DNA from: Pseudorhodoplanes sinuspersici
Lineage (GTDB): Bacteria; Pseudomonadota; Alphaproteobacteria; Rhizobiales; Xanthobacteraceae
Length of the DNA: 64,000 nucleotides
Assembly (NCBI RefSeq): GCF_002119765.1
Contig: NZ_CP021112.1
Coordinates: 5,264,501-5,328,500, forward strand
Direction of reading: 5' to 3'
The position numbers were made by a program, and so were the translations under genes. Of this stretch, positions 25,028 through 34,354 are shown one piece after another. The notes under the pieces were generated by a model. It did not search any database, was not told the origin of the DNA, and saw only the letters and a program-made list of their open reading frames with translations. Position 1 is the stretch's first letter, and each line of letters starts with the position of its first letter.

Positions 25028-26905
25028 ATGCTGAACATCGAAAACCTCTCCGTCCGGGTGGCCGGGCGCCTGCTTCTTGACGATGCCACCGTGCGCATTC
25101 CCGCCGGCTCGCGCGCCGGCCTTGTCGGCCGCAACGGCACCGGCAAGACCACGCTGTTCAACGTCCTGACCGGTCAGCTCGCCGCCGAAGGCGGAAATAT
25201 CACCGTGCGCCAGCGCGCCAAGGTCGGCCGCCTGTTGCAGGAGGCGCCGTCCGGTCCAGACAGCCTGCTCGACGTCGTGTTGAATGCCGATACCGAGCGG
25301 AAGGACCTGCTGGAAGAGGCCGAACACGCCACCGACCCGCAGCGCATCGCCGACATCCAGATGCGGCTCGTGGATATCGACGCCCATACCGCGCCGGCCC
25401 GTGCCGCGGCGATCCTTTCCGGCCTTGGCTTTTCGACGCAGGATCAGGCCCGCGCGATCTCCGAATTCTCCGGCGGCTGGCGCATGCGCGTCGCCCTCGC
25501 CGCCGTCTTGTTCACCCAACCGGATCTCCTGCTGCTGGACGAGCCGACCAACTATCTCGACCTCGAAGGCACGTTGTGGCTCGAGGATCATCTCGCCCGC
25601 TACCCGCATACGGTGATCGTGATCAGCCATGATCGCGATCTGCTCGACAATGCGGTGGATTCCATCCTGCATCTGGAGAACGGCAAGCTCACCTTCTATC
25701 GCGGCAGCTATTCCTCATTCGAGCGCCAGCGCCGCGAAAAGCAGATGCAGGACGCCAAATTCGCCAAGAAGCAGGAAGCGCAGCGCAAGCATCTGCAGGC
25801 CTTCGTCGACAGATTCCGTGCCAAGGCGTCGAAAGCGCGTCAGGCACAGTCGCGCCTGAAGATGCTGGCCAAGCTTGAGCCGACCAGCGCGTCGGTTTCG
25901 GATGACGTGCGGCCGATCATCCTGCCGGCTCCCGACAAGCTGCTGTCGCCGCCGATCATCGCGCTCGATGGCGTGTCGGTCGGCTACGAGCCCGGCAAGC
26001 CGATCCTGCGCAATCTGTCGCTGCGGATCGACAATGACGACCGCATCGCCCTCCTTGGCGCCAACGGCAATGGCAAGTCGACTTTGGTAAAGCTGCTGGC
26101 GGAACGTCTGCCGCCGATGGGCGGCGACATCACCCGCGCCGACAAACTGCGGATCGCCTATTTCGCGCAGCACCAGCTCGACGAATTGCATGAGGACCAA
26201 AGCGTCTACGAACACGTGCGCCGGCTGATGCCCGACGATCCTGAAGCGAAAGTCCGCGCCAAGGCCGGCGCCATCGGGTTCTCCGGGCCCCGCGCCGACA
26301 GTCCGGTGTCAACGTTATCCGGTGGCGAGAAGGCGCGCGTGATGCTGGGCCTTGCGACCTTCCACAACCCGCATCTCGTGATCCTTGACGAGCCGACCAA
26401 CCATCTCGACATCGACAGCCGCGCCGCCTTGATCGAGGCGATCAACGATTATCCGGGCGCAGTGATCCTCGTGTCGCATGACCGCTTCCTCTTGGAAGCC
26501 TGCGTCGATCGTCTGTGGATCGTGCGCGACGGCAAGGTTGGCGCCTATGACGGCGACCTCGACGATTATCGCGGACTGATCCTGTCGGGAAACGGCAGCG
26601 ACGCGCGCAAGAACGGCTCCAACAAGACCGCGTCTAAGCCCGCTGCCGGGTCGAACAAATCGACGCCGCAGAAACGTGCGCAGCTGGCAAGCCTTCGCAA
26701 GCGGGTCGCTTCGGCCGAGGACAAGGTCAAACGCCTCACCACCGAAATCGAAAAGCTCGATGCGTCGCTGACGACGTTGTTCGCCACTGATCCGGCCAAG
26801 GCTGCGCAAGTGGCCAAGGCGCGCGCTGAAGCTGCGGGAAAGCTCGAACGCGCCGAAGAGGAATGGCTTGGCGCCAGCACGGAGCTGGAAGAAGCCTCGG
26901 CTTAA
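25028..26905 (+). CDS. ABC-F family ATPase (YheS/Uup type)
   Basis: A 625-residue protein with two ABC ATPase domains and no membrane segments. ABC-F proteins act on ribosomes. Domain 1 has GRNGTGKTT (Walker A, about 36-44), signature SEFSGGWRMRVALA and LLLLDEPTNYLD. The linker (about 240-300) is basic and helical. Domain 2 has GANGNGKST, TLSGGEKARVMLGL and LVILDEPTNHLD. A C-terminal coiled coil rich in Lys and Glu (about 555-625) follows. The SGGWRMR signature and domain order resemble E. coli YheS. The ATG at 25028 gives the family start MLNIENLSV. It is probably monocistronic. Confidence 0.92.
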   Translation: MLNIENLSVRVAGRLLLDDATVRIPAGSRAGLVGRNGTGKTTLFNVLTGQLAAEGGNITVRQRAKVGRLLQEAPSGPDSLLDVVLNADTERKDLLEEAEHATDPQRIADIQMRLVDIDAHTAPARAAAILSGLGFSTQDQARAISEFSGGWRMRVALAAVLFTQPDLLLLDEPTNYLDLEGTLWLEDHLARYPHTVIVISHDRDLLDNAVDSILHLENGKLTFYRGSYSSFERQRREKQMQDAKFAKKQEAQRKHLQAFVDRFRAKASKARQAQSRLKMLAKLEPTSASVSDDVRPIILPAPDKLLSPPIIALDGVSVGYEPGKPILRNLSLRIDNDDRIALLGANGNGKSTLVKLLAERLPPMGGDITRADKLRIAYFAQHQLDELHEDQSVYEHVRRLMPDDPEAKVRAKAGAIGFSGPRADSPVSTLSGGEKARVMLGLATFHNPHLVILDEPTNHLDIDSRAALIEAINDYPGAVILVSHDRFLLEACVDRLWIVRDGKVGAYDGDLDDYRGLILSGNGSDARKNGSNKTASKPAAGSNKSTPQKRAQLASLRKRVASAEDKVKRLTTEIEKLDASLTTLFATDPAKAAQVAKARAEAAGKLERAEEEWLGASTELEEASA

Positions 26906-26916
26906 ATTATCAATCG

Positions 26917-27094
26917 TCATTCCGGGGGCGCGAACCAACGGATCTGCGCAAAAGCGCGGCCCGATGGTGCGCGAACCCGGAATCCAGGGGCCGGCATTCG
27001 TGGTCTTTGTGGCTCTGGATTCCGGGCTCGCGCCTTTCAGGCGCGCCCCGGAATGACCGGTTCGGCGATCTTCCCGCCTTCGCGGGAATGAACG
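26917..27094. repeat. Composite inverted repeat (ATTCCGGG type) plus REP-like half unit
   Basis: TCATTCCGGGGGCGCG at 26917 is inverted at 27042-27056 (CGCGCCCCGGAATGA). Inside, CCCGGAATCCA (from about 26975) pairs with TGGATTCCGGG (27016-27026). At 27071-27094 a separate half unit (TTCCCGCCTTCGCGGGAATGAACG) matches the REP-like family seen at 3585. The element fills the gap after the ABC-F gene. Confidence 0.8.
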
Positions 27095-27114
27095 GAGAGA
27101 AATGCCGACTCCAA

Positions 27115-28086
27115 TTATTTCTCGATCTTCGCGTCCTTGATCACCTTGGCCCACATGTCGAGTTCGCTCTTGATGCGCGCCAACGTCTCCTCGGGCGTCG
27201 TTCCCATCGGCGAGAAACCGAGCGCATCCAGCTTCTGCACGACATCGGGCATCGCAACGATCTTGCTCATTTCACGAGACAACAGATCGACGATCTCCTT
27301 CGGCGTCCGCTTCGGCGCCAGTGCGAGCAGAATGGTCTCGGTTTCCTGACCCGGTAACCCCGCCTCTGTCATGGTCGGCACATCCGGCAATGCCGAGACA
27401 CGCTTGGGTCCGATGATCGCAAGCGCACGCAATTCGCCCGATTTGACCAGCGGAATCGCCGGTGCCAGAGCGGCAATCACAATCGGTGTGTGCCCGCCAA
27501 CAGCCGATTGCAGCGCCGGAGCGCCGCCGGCAAAGGGCACGTGCAGCAGGTCGAGCCCGTAAGCCGCCTTGAACATCTCGCCCTGCAGATGCGGTGTCGA
27601 TCCAACGCCGGCCGATGCGTAGCTATGCCTGCCCGGCTCTTTCTTCACCGTGTCGATCAGCTCTTTCATGCTCTTTGATGACTGACCGGCGTGAATCGCC
27701 AAAATGCTTGGTGAGGCACTGAGAACACTGATCGGGGCGAAACCGCCGATCGGATTATAGGGGACCTTCTGCAGACCCGGATTGATCAGAAAACTCGAGC
27801 TGGTGATCATCACCGTATAGCCGTCCGGGGCCGCATCCTGCACGAGCGCTGCGCCGATATTGCCGCTGGCACCACCGCGGTTCTCGATGAAGAAACTCTG
27901 GCCGAGATTTTCCGACAACTTCTGCGCGACCAGCCGTCCGACGACATCCGCAACGCCACCGGGCGGAAATGGCAACACGATCTTGACGGCTCGGTTCGGA
28001 TAACCGGCGGTTTGACTTTGAGCGTAGCTGGCACCGGCCGCCAGCATCACCGACATCACAACCGCCGCACGCAAGATCATCTTCAT
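27115..28086 (-). CDS. Bug-type (TctC) tripartite tricarboxylate receptor
   Basis: A 323-residue periplasmic solute-binding protein with signal peptide MKMILRAAVVMSVMLAAGASYAQ. Hallmarks: YPNRAVKIVLPFPPGGVADVVGRLVAQKL, FIENRGGASGNIGA, AAPDGYTVMITSSS, YASAGVGSTPHLQGEMFK, VPFAGGAPAL and DVPTMTEAG. The ATG at 28086 follows a purine-rich AAAGGGA. The frame remains open upstream to 28128 through part of a palindromic repeat, but that N-terminus lacks support. Like the receptor at 23605 it has no permease genes beside it, and the two are only distantly similar. Ligand unknown. Confidence 0.93.
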   Translation of the reverse strand: MKMILRAAVVMSVMLAAGASYAQSQTAGYPNRAVKIVLPFPPGGVADVVGRLVAQKLSENLGQSFFIENRGGASGNIGAALVQDAAPDGYTVMITSSSFLINPGLQKVPYNPIGGFAPISVLSASPSILAIHAGQSSKSMKELIDTVKKEPGRHSYASAGVGSTPHLQGEMFKAAYGLDLLHVPFAGGAPALQSAVGGHTPIVIAALAPAIPLVKSGELRALAIIGPKRVSALPDVPTMTEAGLPGQETETILLALAPKRTPKEIVDLLSREMSKIVAMPDVVQKLDALGFSPMGTTPEETLARIKSELDMWAKVIKDAKIEK

Positions 28087-28109
28087 CGCAGGTCCCTTTG
28101 CCCGATGCG

Positions 28110-28213
28110 TTAGAGCATGATGCCGCAACGTGCGCAGCGGTTTTCGGCATCATGCTCTAACGTATTAAAATCGATCACGTTTATGACTTTGGATCGATTC
28201 GATCCAAAGTCAT
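28110..28213. repeat. Composite two-palindrome dispersed repeat, copy 1
   Basis: Two perfect palindromes are joined by a conserved spacer. TTAGAGCATGATGCCG (28110-28125) pairs with CGGCATCATGCTCTAA (28145-28160). ATGACTTTGGATCGA (28183-28197) pairs with TCGATCCAAAGTCAT (28199-28213). The spacer contains CGATCACGT. On the minus strand the element is nearly identical to 38028-38133, including the spacer. It lies just upstream of the Bug gene start. Confidence 0.9.
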
Positions 28214-28340
28214 CGTGATCTGGTCGTGGCGCATCGATCGCTCCATCATCATCGTGCGAGCACATTATGCGAGCAACAAAAGCAAATCCCGGGCCACTCA
28301 CATCAGTGGCGGGTTCAGAGCCGTATGCGAAAGAGAAGCG

Positions 28341-28904
28341 TTATTGCTGCGTGCCGCGGATCGGCGCCTGCGAAGACTTCTTCGCCTTTGTGGATTTGGC
28401 GGGCCTCGCCGGCGCAGGCACGTCGACCCGTTCGATCGAGACGAGGCGACCGCCGCGAAAACGATAAAGCCCGGGCGACGTTCCGTGCGTCACCGTCACC
28501 GTCGTCACACGTGTACCGCCTTCGGCACCGATATCCACACGATCGGGAAAGCCGGTCCGTTGCACAACCTGACATTCCGTCATCGCCAGTGCGATGCCGC
28601 TGAGAACGGGCGGTATCGCCCCTTGTCCGGACTGCGCATCGCTTGCCGTTTCTGGAGCATTTGCCCCCTCAGGCGTCGCCTGTGCTGTCACGACATCGGG
28701 TGTGCCGGCGCAGCGGCCGTCCGCGCTGACGAGATCGTCCGGCGTAATCGCGCGCTGCTGCGCGGTTGGCTTCGAATTATTGAACTTCGCCCATTCCGGT
28801 GTCGCGAACAGATCGGACAATTTGCCGGTCCCCTGCGTCGTATCAGGCGCAGCGCAGTTCGCGAGCAAAGCCAGCACGGCGGACAACACAGCCGCACGCG
28901 GCAT
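28341..28904 (-). CDS. Putative lipoprotein of unknown function
   Basis: I do not recognise this 187-residue protein. It begins MPRAAVLSAVLALLANCAAPD, a signal peptide ending in LLANC, an atypical lipobox with Asn at -1. The mature part is rich in Thr, Ala and Pro. It has cysteines in GRCAGTP and TECQVVQRTG, then a compact region with TRVTTVTVTHGTSPGLYRFRGGRLVSIERV that looks like a small beta domain. The tail is basic and Lys/Pro/Ala-rich (about 165-187). The start at 28904 is preferred to 28931 because it gives a clean signal peptide. It is monocistronic. Confidence 0.7.
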   Translation of the reverse strand: MPRAAVLSAVLALLANCAAPDTTQGTGKLSDLFATPEWAKFNNSKPTAQQRAITPDDLVSADGRCAGTPDVVTAQATPEGANAPETASDAQSGQGAIPPVLSGIALAMTECQVVQRTGFPDRVDIGAEGGTRVTTVTVTHGTSPGLYRFRGGRLVSIERVDVPAPARPAKSTKAKKSSQAPIRGTQQ

Positions 28905-29169
28905 GGTTCTCGTGAAGACGCAATCCCGCACGCAACATCCCTGATTTTGACGATCGTCCCAGCGACCAACAGAGCCGAATTCTTAGTCGGCAAGATGGCG
29001 AGGATCAACGTCGTGATGAATGAATCACCGCGGCTCGTTAATGGCGATTTTTACCTCCCGGCCGATTCATATGCCAAAATGCCGCACCTCGAAATGACAG
29101 GAGCAGGAAAGAGCAAGTCTTTGAAATTGCTAACGATATACGCCGATTCTGTTGCCTGGGTCGTCGCGG

Positions 29170-29622
29170 TCAGGCCTTCTGAACCCACCGGCCATTCTCG
29201 TCGGGCTGCCAATAGCTCGCGTCATGCCCCTGCCCCTTTGCCTGTGACCAGCGTTCGCGCGCGAGCGCGACGGCCTCATCGTCGTTGCCGTCGAAGATCA
29301 GAACCAGCCGGTCGTAATTCGCCGCATCGTCCGGCAACGGCGCACCGTCGATCAGAAAACGGACATTGGCATGATTAGGGTTGCCGTCATTGGCCGTGAT
29401 CAGGACCGGCTGATCGACGGCATCCGGACTGCGTGACGTGCCATGCGGCAGAAAACTGTCATCGCGATAGGTCCACAGATGCGCATCGAGCGCCTCGACG
29501 CGTTCGTCCGACGACGCCTGCACGACCACCCGCCAGCCACGCTGCAGCGACAATTCAAGAAGCTGCGGCAGCACGCGTTCGAGCTTCTGGTCGATCAAAT
29601 GATAGAAGCGGACTTCGGTCAC
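29170..29622 (-). CDS. holC: DNA polymerase III chi subunit
   Basis: A 150-residue protein that in the replisome links the clamp loader to single-strand-binding protein. The family pattern is visible: TEVRFYHLIDQKLERVLPQLLELSLQRGWRVVVQ at the N-terminus, then LDAHLWTYRDDSFLPHGT, QPVLITANDGNPNHANVRFLIDGA and YDRLVLIFDGNDDEAVALARERW. It starts at a GTG that overlaps the stop of the upstream S10 peptidase gene (GTGA), so translation is coupled. The pepA-S10 peptidase-holC series all read left. Linkage of holC to pepA is familiar from many proteobacteria. Confidence 0.92.
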   Translation of the reverse strand: MTEVRFYHLIDQKLERVLPQLLELSLQRGWRVVVQASSDERVEALDAHLWTYRDDSFLPHGTSRSPDAVDQPVLITANDGNPNHANVRFLIDGAPLPDDAANYDRLVLIFDGNDDEAVALARERWSQAKGQGHDASYWQPDENGRWVQKA

Positions 29623-31079
29623 CGCTGTTGCCTTATCATCGAAACAAAAGCTTCAGCATCGCGGCGGAAAGCTGCGCGCGATTCATCGCGGCTGTAGAAC
29701 ATGTGCCCGCCCCTGTAATTGCGCTGTGCGATCCGGCCGCCGAAATCCGGCAACTGGTTGAGGATCAGCGTGCTCTCGAAATACGGCGTCTGCAAATCCG
29801 AATACCCGTGCACGACCAGCACGCGCAAGGCCGGATCGAGCGCCAGCATCTTGCGCAATGCCGTGACCGATTCCGGCAGGCCGTGATCGCTGTTCCATTG
29901 CCATTCGTCGAATACGGCTTCGTTCGATACGATATAGGCGCGCTGCTGTCCGGGCACATTCGTCTTGAGCAGATCGGACATCGCGATCGTCAGCGGCGCT
30001 TTCAACGCAGCAAGAAACGGATCGGCGTAGTCGGGACGCGGCGTCGCCGGGTCGGGATCTTCGCTGGTCACACTCGGATCATAGGACGATGTCAGCTTGC
30101 CGTTCATTCTTGCAAATTCGCGGCTGAACAGCTTTTCGTCGATATGGCCGCGCGCCGCCGACACGACAGCCGCCGGCAGACCGGTGATGGCGGTGACGCG
30201 CTCCGTCAATCGCGACGCGGCCTCCTTGTCGCGCAGACCGCGTAGATATTCGTCAATGAACACGCTGCTTGCATAATCCTCAACCGCGATCAGCTTGTGC
30301 GCCTCGAACGTCCCCTCGCTTTCCAGCCGTGCAGCGGCGAAGGACGGCAGCAACGTGGCAAACGACAGCGGTGACGTGCGGGCATGATAGCGCCAGCCGT
30401 AATCGAGTGCGGGCGAAGCGAGGATCAAGCCGTTGAGCGCGATGCCATGACGGATTTGCAAGGCCTCCGCGATGCGGGGAGTGCGGACGCCACCGTAGCT
30501 TTGACCCAGCAGCAGTTTCGGCGCGGCCAAACGGCCGTGATTGCGCAACCATGTCGCGATCGCGTCGGATAACAGATTGATGTCGCCATCGACCGACCAG
30601 ACGCGCTCTTTCGTCCTGGCATCCCGTTGCAGCAGCAAACCCTGCCCCGTGCCCGGCGGATCGATGAACACGAGATCGGTGAAGTCGAGCCAGGTCTCGG
30701 CGTTCGCCAATAACGGTCGCGCCTTTGACGGGCTGCCGTCGAAAGCAATCCGCCAAGGCCCGATCGCGCCGAGATTGAGATAGGCCGACGATGTCCCCGG
30801 TCCGCCGCCGATAATGAAGGTGATCGGTCGCGGCGAACCGGCATCCTTGCGCAGGAATGCAAGGACACCGGCCTCGGCATCCACCTGGCCGCGATCATTC
30901 TTCAGCGGAAGGCGTTCAGCGACAACGCGAAACGCCAAAGCGCGATCCGGCAAGGCAACCGAAGCCGTCGTTTCGGCGGCGGGCTTGCGACTGGTTTGCG
31001 CGATTGCGTCATGCGGCACGACGGCGAAGCATGTCAGCAGCAGAAGAATCCCACTGCCGATCATGAGCCGTCTCGTCAT
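29619..31079 (-). CDS. Secreted S10 family serine carboxypeptidase
   Basis: A 486-residue protein with a signal peptide (MTRRLMIGSGILLLLTCFAVVPHDAIA). The alpha/beta hydrolase catalytic residues are apparent: oxyanion/substrate stretch GGGPGTSSAYLNLGAIGPW, IDPPGTGQG, the nucleophile in LLLGQSYGGVRTPRI (Ser about 194), Asp in VHGYSDLQTPYFES (about 430) and His in NYRGGHMFYSRDE (about 461). It removes C-terminal residues from peptides in the periplasm, judging by the family. It lies between pepA (36 bp upstream) and holC (4 bp overlap), so the three probably form an operon. Confidence 0.88.
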   Translation of the reverse strand: MTRRLMIGSGILLLLTCFAVVPHDAIAQTSRKPAAETTASVALPDRALAFRVVAERLPLKNDRGQVDAEAGVLAFLRKDAGSPRPITFIIGGGPGTSSAYLNLGAIGPWRIAFDGSPSKARPLLANAETWLDFTDLVFIDPPGTGQGLLLQRDARTKERVWSVDGDINLLSDAIATWLRNHGRLAAPKLLLGQSYGGVRTPRIAEALQIRHGIALNGLILASPALDYGWRYHARTSPLSFATLLPSFAAARLESEGTFEAHKLIAVEDYASSVFIDEYLRGLRDKEAASRLTERVTAITGLPAAVVSAARGHIDEKLFSREFARMNGKLTSSYDPSVTSEDPDPATPRPDYADPFLAALKAPLTIAMSDLLKTNVPGQQRAYIVSNEAVFDEWQWNSDHGLPESVTALRKMLALDPALRVLVVHGYSDLQTPYFESTLILNQLPDFGGRIAQRNYRGGHMFYSRDESRAAFRRDAEAFVSMIRQQR

Positions 31080-31115
31080 CGCGCGATCCGCAAGAGCCTA
31101 TTTCTCGTAAGGGGA

Positions 31116-32612
31116 TTATTTCTCGTAATGGTCGGCCACCAGCCGGTCGAGCAGACGCACGCCGAAGCCCGAGCCCCAGCTCTTGTTGATGTCCGATTGC
31201 GGCGAGCCCATGCCGGTGCCGGCGATATCGAGATGGGCCCATGGCGTCTTGTCGACGAAGCGCTGCAGGAATTGCGCGGCGGTGATCGATCCGCCCATGC
31301 GTCCGCCGGTATTCTTCATGTCGGCGAACTTCGAATCGATCTGTTTGTCGTATTCTGGTCCGAGCGGCATCCTCCAGACACGCTCACCGGTGTACTGACC
31401 GGCTTCTACGAGCCTTTCCGCAAGCTTGTCGTTGTTGGAGAACAGGCCCGCATATTCGTGGCCGAGCGAGACGATGATGGCGCCGGTCAGCGTTGCCAGA
31501 TCGACCATGAATTCCGGTTTGTAGGTCTTGCCGACGTACCAGAGCACGTCCGCCAAAACCAACCGCCCTTCGGCATCTGTATTAATGATTTCAATAGTTT
31601 GGCCGGACATCGAGGTGACGATATCCCCTGGCCGCTGGGCATTGCCATCGGGCATATTTTCGACGACGCCGATGGCGCCCACGACATTGACCTTCGCCTT
31701 GCGGGCGGCCAGCGCATGCATCAATCCGACGACGCAGGCGGCCCCCGCCATGTCGCCCTTCATGTCCTCCATGCCGGCGGCCGGCTTGATCGAAATGCCG
31801 CCGGTATCGAAGGACACGCCTTTCCCTATGAATGCCAAGGGCTTATCGCCCTTTTTTCCACCATTCCATCGCATCACGACGACGCGGCTTTCCCGCACCG
31901 ATCCCTGACCGACGCCCAGCAATGCATTCATCTTGAGCTTGGTCAGCGCCTTCTCGTCGAGGATTTCGACATCGACGCCGACCTTTTTCAGCGTGGCGGC
32001 GCGGCGCGCGAATTCTTCCGGATAGAGGATATTCGCTGGTTCGTTGACGAGGTCGCGCGCGATCACAACGCCCTCGACAACGGCCTCGCGGTCATTCCAG
32101 GCCTTGCGGGCCTTGTCCGCATCGGCGGCACCGATCGTCAGCTTGCGCTGCTTGGGCTCGTTGTCGTCGTCCTTGCGCTTGGTCTTGTAGCGATCGAAGG
32201 AATAGGCCCGCATCATCGCGCCAAGCGCCAGATCCGCAACCTGATCAGCATTCATCGGACCATCCGGCGTTTCGCCGATCATCGTCACTTCATCGGCACT
32301 TTTCGGCGCGCGTCCGAAGGCGCTGCCGCCCAGCTTCACAAAGTCGTCCGACTTCAATTCGGACGCCTTACCCGTCCCGATCACAATGAGGCGCGAGACC
32401 TTCAACCCCTGCGGCGCGATCAGATCGAGCGCGGCGCCGTTCTTGCCCTTGAAACCGTCCGCTTCGGCGGCCCGGGACACAAGATCACCCGTCGGCGCCA
32501 GTAGCTTTTTGGTGGCCGGGCCGAAAGCCAGGTCAGTCCCCGCGAAAACGACCAGTACCCCCTTGCCTGGCACCGAGAACGATGAAAATCCGAGTTTGGG
32601 AGCGCCTGCCAT
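31116..32612 (-). CDS. pepA: Leucyl aminopeptidase (M17 family)
   Basis: A 498-residue cytoplasmic aminopeptidase with two metal ions. The C-terminal catalytic domain holds [15 protein letters not shown] (Lys and Asp ligands), [13 protein letters not shown] and the family signature [14 protein letters not shown] (about 345-358), followed by [19 protein letters not shown]. The N-terminal domain is the variable alpha/beta part. Length is standard. In some bacteria PepA also binds DNA; nothing here tests that. It heads the leftward set pepA, S10 peptidase, holC and is divergent from lptF. Confidence 0.96.
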   Translation of the reverse strand: MAGAPKLGFSSFSVPGKGVLVVFAGTDLAFGPATKKLLAPTGDLVSRAAEADGFKGKNGAALDLIAPQGLKVSRLIVIGTGKASELKSDDFVKLGGSAFGRAPKSADEVTMIGETPDGPMNADQVADLALGAMMRAYSFDRYKTKRKDDDNEPKQRKLTIGAADADKARKAWNDREAVVEGVVIARDLVNEPANILYPEEFARRAATLKKVGVDVEILDEKALTKLKMNALLGVGQGSVRESRVVVMRWNGGKKGDKPLAFIGKGVSFDTGGISIKPAAGMEDMKGDMAGAACVVGLMHALAARKAKVNVVGAIGVVENMPDGNAQRPGDIVTSMSGQTIEIINTDAEGRLVLADVLWYVGKTYKPEFMVDLATLTGAIIVSLGHEYAGLFSNNDKLAERLVEAGQYTGERVWRMPLGPEYDKQIDSKFADMKNTGGRMGGSITAAQFLQRFVDKTPWAHLDIAGTGMGSPQSDINKSWGSGFGVRLLDRLVADHYEK

Positions 32613-32995
32613 GGGTGAGCTTTCCTATCTGTTCGTCACATTTGTCGCCGGGAACCGTCGCCCAACCTTTAAGACGGGGTGCGGCCCGAGCAAAGCGATT
32701 CGACGTTTTCAGGTAACCTGAGGCTCACACTGGCCAGTCGGTCGCCCCGAATGAGCGACCTCTTAACCATAACGGAACCTCGGCGCCGGCGGAACGTGTT
32801 CCCGAGGACACAGCGCCGGAAATCTTGCCTGCGGATTAACTTTTTTCGATGCATTTTCAACAGCTTTGCCTTGGCCGAGCCACTTTGTGAATCGATTATG
32901 AACGCGGCTTGGAGACGGCTTTGGGGAGGCCGCTTCAGATAAGCAACCGAAGGTCCATCCGGGGCCGCGGGCGAACTGGGGAACGTCGCGGCGTT
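32613..32995. other. Divergent intergenic region between pepA and lptF
   Basis: About 380 bp without a supportable gene, shared by the promoters of pepA (left) and lptF (right). The only symmetric site I see is TCAGGT-A-ACCTGA at 32709-32721, a perfect 13 bp dyad that could be an operator. An AT-rich segment near 32830-32870 may hold the lptF promoter. Neither is established. Confidence 0.45.
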
Positions 32996-34342
32996 ATGGG
33001 TCCGATCAGGCTGGGTCCAATTCACATCGGTGCGATCAGGCTGGGCTCGGTCCTGCCTGGCCGCTTCAGCTTGCGGTCGATCGGACTGGGATCGCTCGCG
33101 CCAAGCGCCATCGCCCGTTACATTTTCGCGACGACATTCAGCGCTTTCGCCATCGTGCTGTTCAGCCTCACCGCCGTCATCTGGATCACCCAGGCGCTGC
33201 GCGATATCGACCTGATGACCAGCCGCGGCCAGACCGTGCTGGTTTTCCTCGGCATCACGGGCCTGGTCATCCCGATGCTGGTGCTGGTGATCGCGCCGAT
33301 CGCTCTGATGATCGCCGTCATGCATGCGATCGGGCGGTTGTCGAACGATTCCGAATTGATCGTCATGAATGCAGCCGGCATGTCGCCCTGGGTACTGTTC
33401 CGGCCCTTCCTCTATATGTCGGTTTTCGTCTCGCTGATCATGAGCATCATTGGCGCCTGGCTTGGGCCGCTGGGCCTGCAGACGCTGAACGATTGGGCGA
33501 ACGATGTTCGCGCCGATCTTGTCACCAACATCGTGCAGCCGGGCCGCTTCAATGGCTTCGAGCGCGGCCTGACCTTCCATGTGCGGGAACGGCTTCCCAA
33601 TGGGCAGCTCCTCGGCGTTTTCGTCGATGACCGCCGCAGTAAGACCGAGCGCGCAACTTTCCTTGCCGAGCAAGGCACCATCGTGAAGGACGAACGCGGC
33701 ACATTTCTTGTACTTGAAACCGGCAGTGTTCAGCGCCTTGAGGTCACGCCGCAGCAAAAAAACAAAAAGGGTCAGAAGAATCAGCCCGGTCTGAAAGATC
33801 AAAAGGTTCAGAACACAGTCCCGGAAAAACAAAAGGACCCGACGATTGTGAAGTTCGAGCGTTATGCGCTTGATCTGGCACAGGCATCGAATGATCAGTC
33901 GATCCAGCGAAACTCAGCCCGTGATCGCTATATCTGGGAATTGATCACCAACGATCCGAAAAAGAGCAAGCTTCAGGAAGGCCAGGTCCGGGCCGAGCTG
34001 CACGATCGGATCTTTGCACCGATCTATCCTATCGTTTTCACCATCATCACCTTCGCCTATCTCGGGGCGCCGCGGACCACACGTCAGGGCCGCGCCATGT
34101 CGGTCGCCGGCGCGGCCGTCGCGATTTCGGTGATCCGCCTGATCGGTTTCGTCGTGATCGTGTTGTGCGTTCGCTATCCTTTCGTCCTGGCGTTTCACTA
34201 CGCCCTTCTCGCGGCTGCTACGATATTCGGATTGTTCGCCATCCATCGGGGTCTCGTCATCGAGGCGCCCGCTTTCGTCACCAATGCAGTCGATGCCATT
34301 GGCGCACGGCTCAGGCGTGCCGCTCCGGCGGCCGCGACCTGA
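32996..34342 (+). CDS. lptF: LPS export ABC transporter permease LptF
   Basis: A 448-residue inner-membrane permease that, with LptG and LptB, extracts LPS and feeds the LptA/C bridge. The family core begins at IARYIFATTFSAFAIVLF and continues TAVIWITQALRDIDLMTSRGQ, PIALMIAVMHAIGRLSNDSELIVMNAAGMSPW. The periplasmic jellyroll lies near 145-330 with an extra Lys/Gln-rich loop (about 255-285). Three helices close the protein. About 35 residues before the core are made of repeated IRLG-type units (GPIRLGPIHIGAIRLG), which other LptF proteins lack as I recall. ATG 32996 is the only ATG available, but it has no clear Shine-Dalgarno. lptG follows after 12 bp. Confidence 0.93.
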   Translation: MGPIRLGPIHIGAIRLGSVLPGRFSLRSIGLGSLAPSAIARYIFATTFSAFAIVLFSLTAVIWITQALRDIDLMTSRGQTVLVFLGITGLVIPMLVLVIAPIALMIAVMHAIGRLSNDSELIVMNAAGMSPWVLFRPFLYMSVFVSLIMSIIGAWLGPLGLQTLNDWANDVRADLVTNIVQPGRFNGFERGLTFHVRERLPNGQLLGVFVDDRRSKTERATFLAEQGTIVKDERGTFLVLETGSVQRLEVTPQQKNKKGQKNQPGLKDQKVQNTVPEKQKDPTIVKFERYALDLAQASNDQSIQRNSARDRYIWELITNDPKKSKLQEGQVRAELHDRIFAPIYPIVFTIITFAYLGAPRTTRQGRAMSVAGAAVAISVIRLIGFVVIVLCVRYPFVLAFHYALLAAATIFGLFAIHRGLVIEAPAFVTNAVDAIGARLRRAAPAAAT

Positions 34343-34354
34343 CGGGGATCGAGC

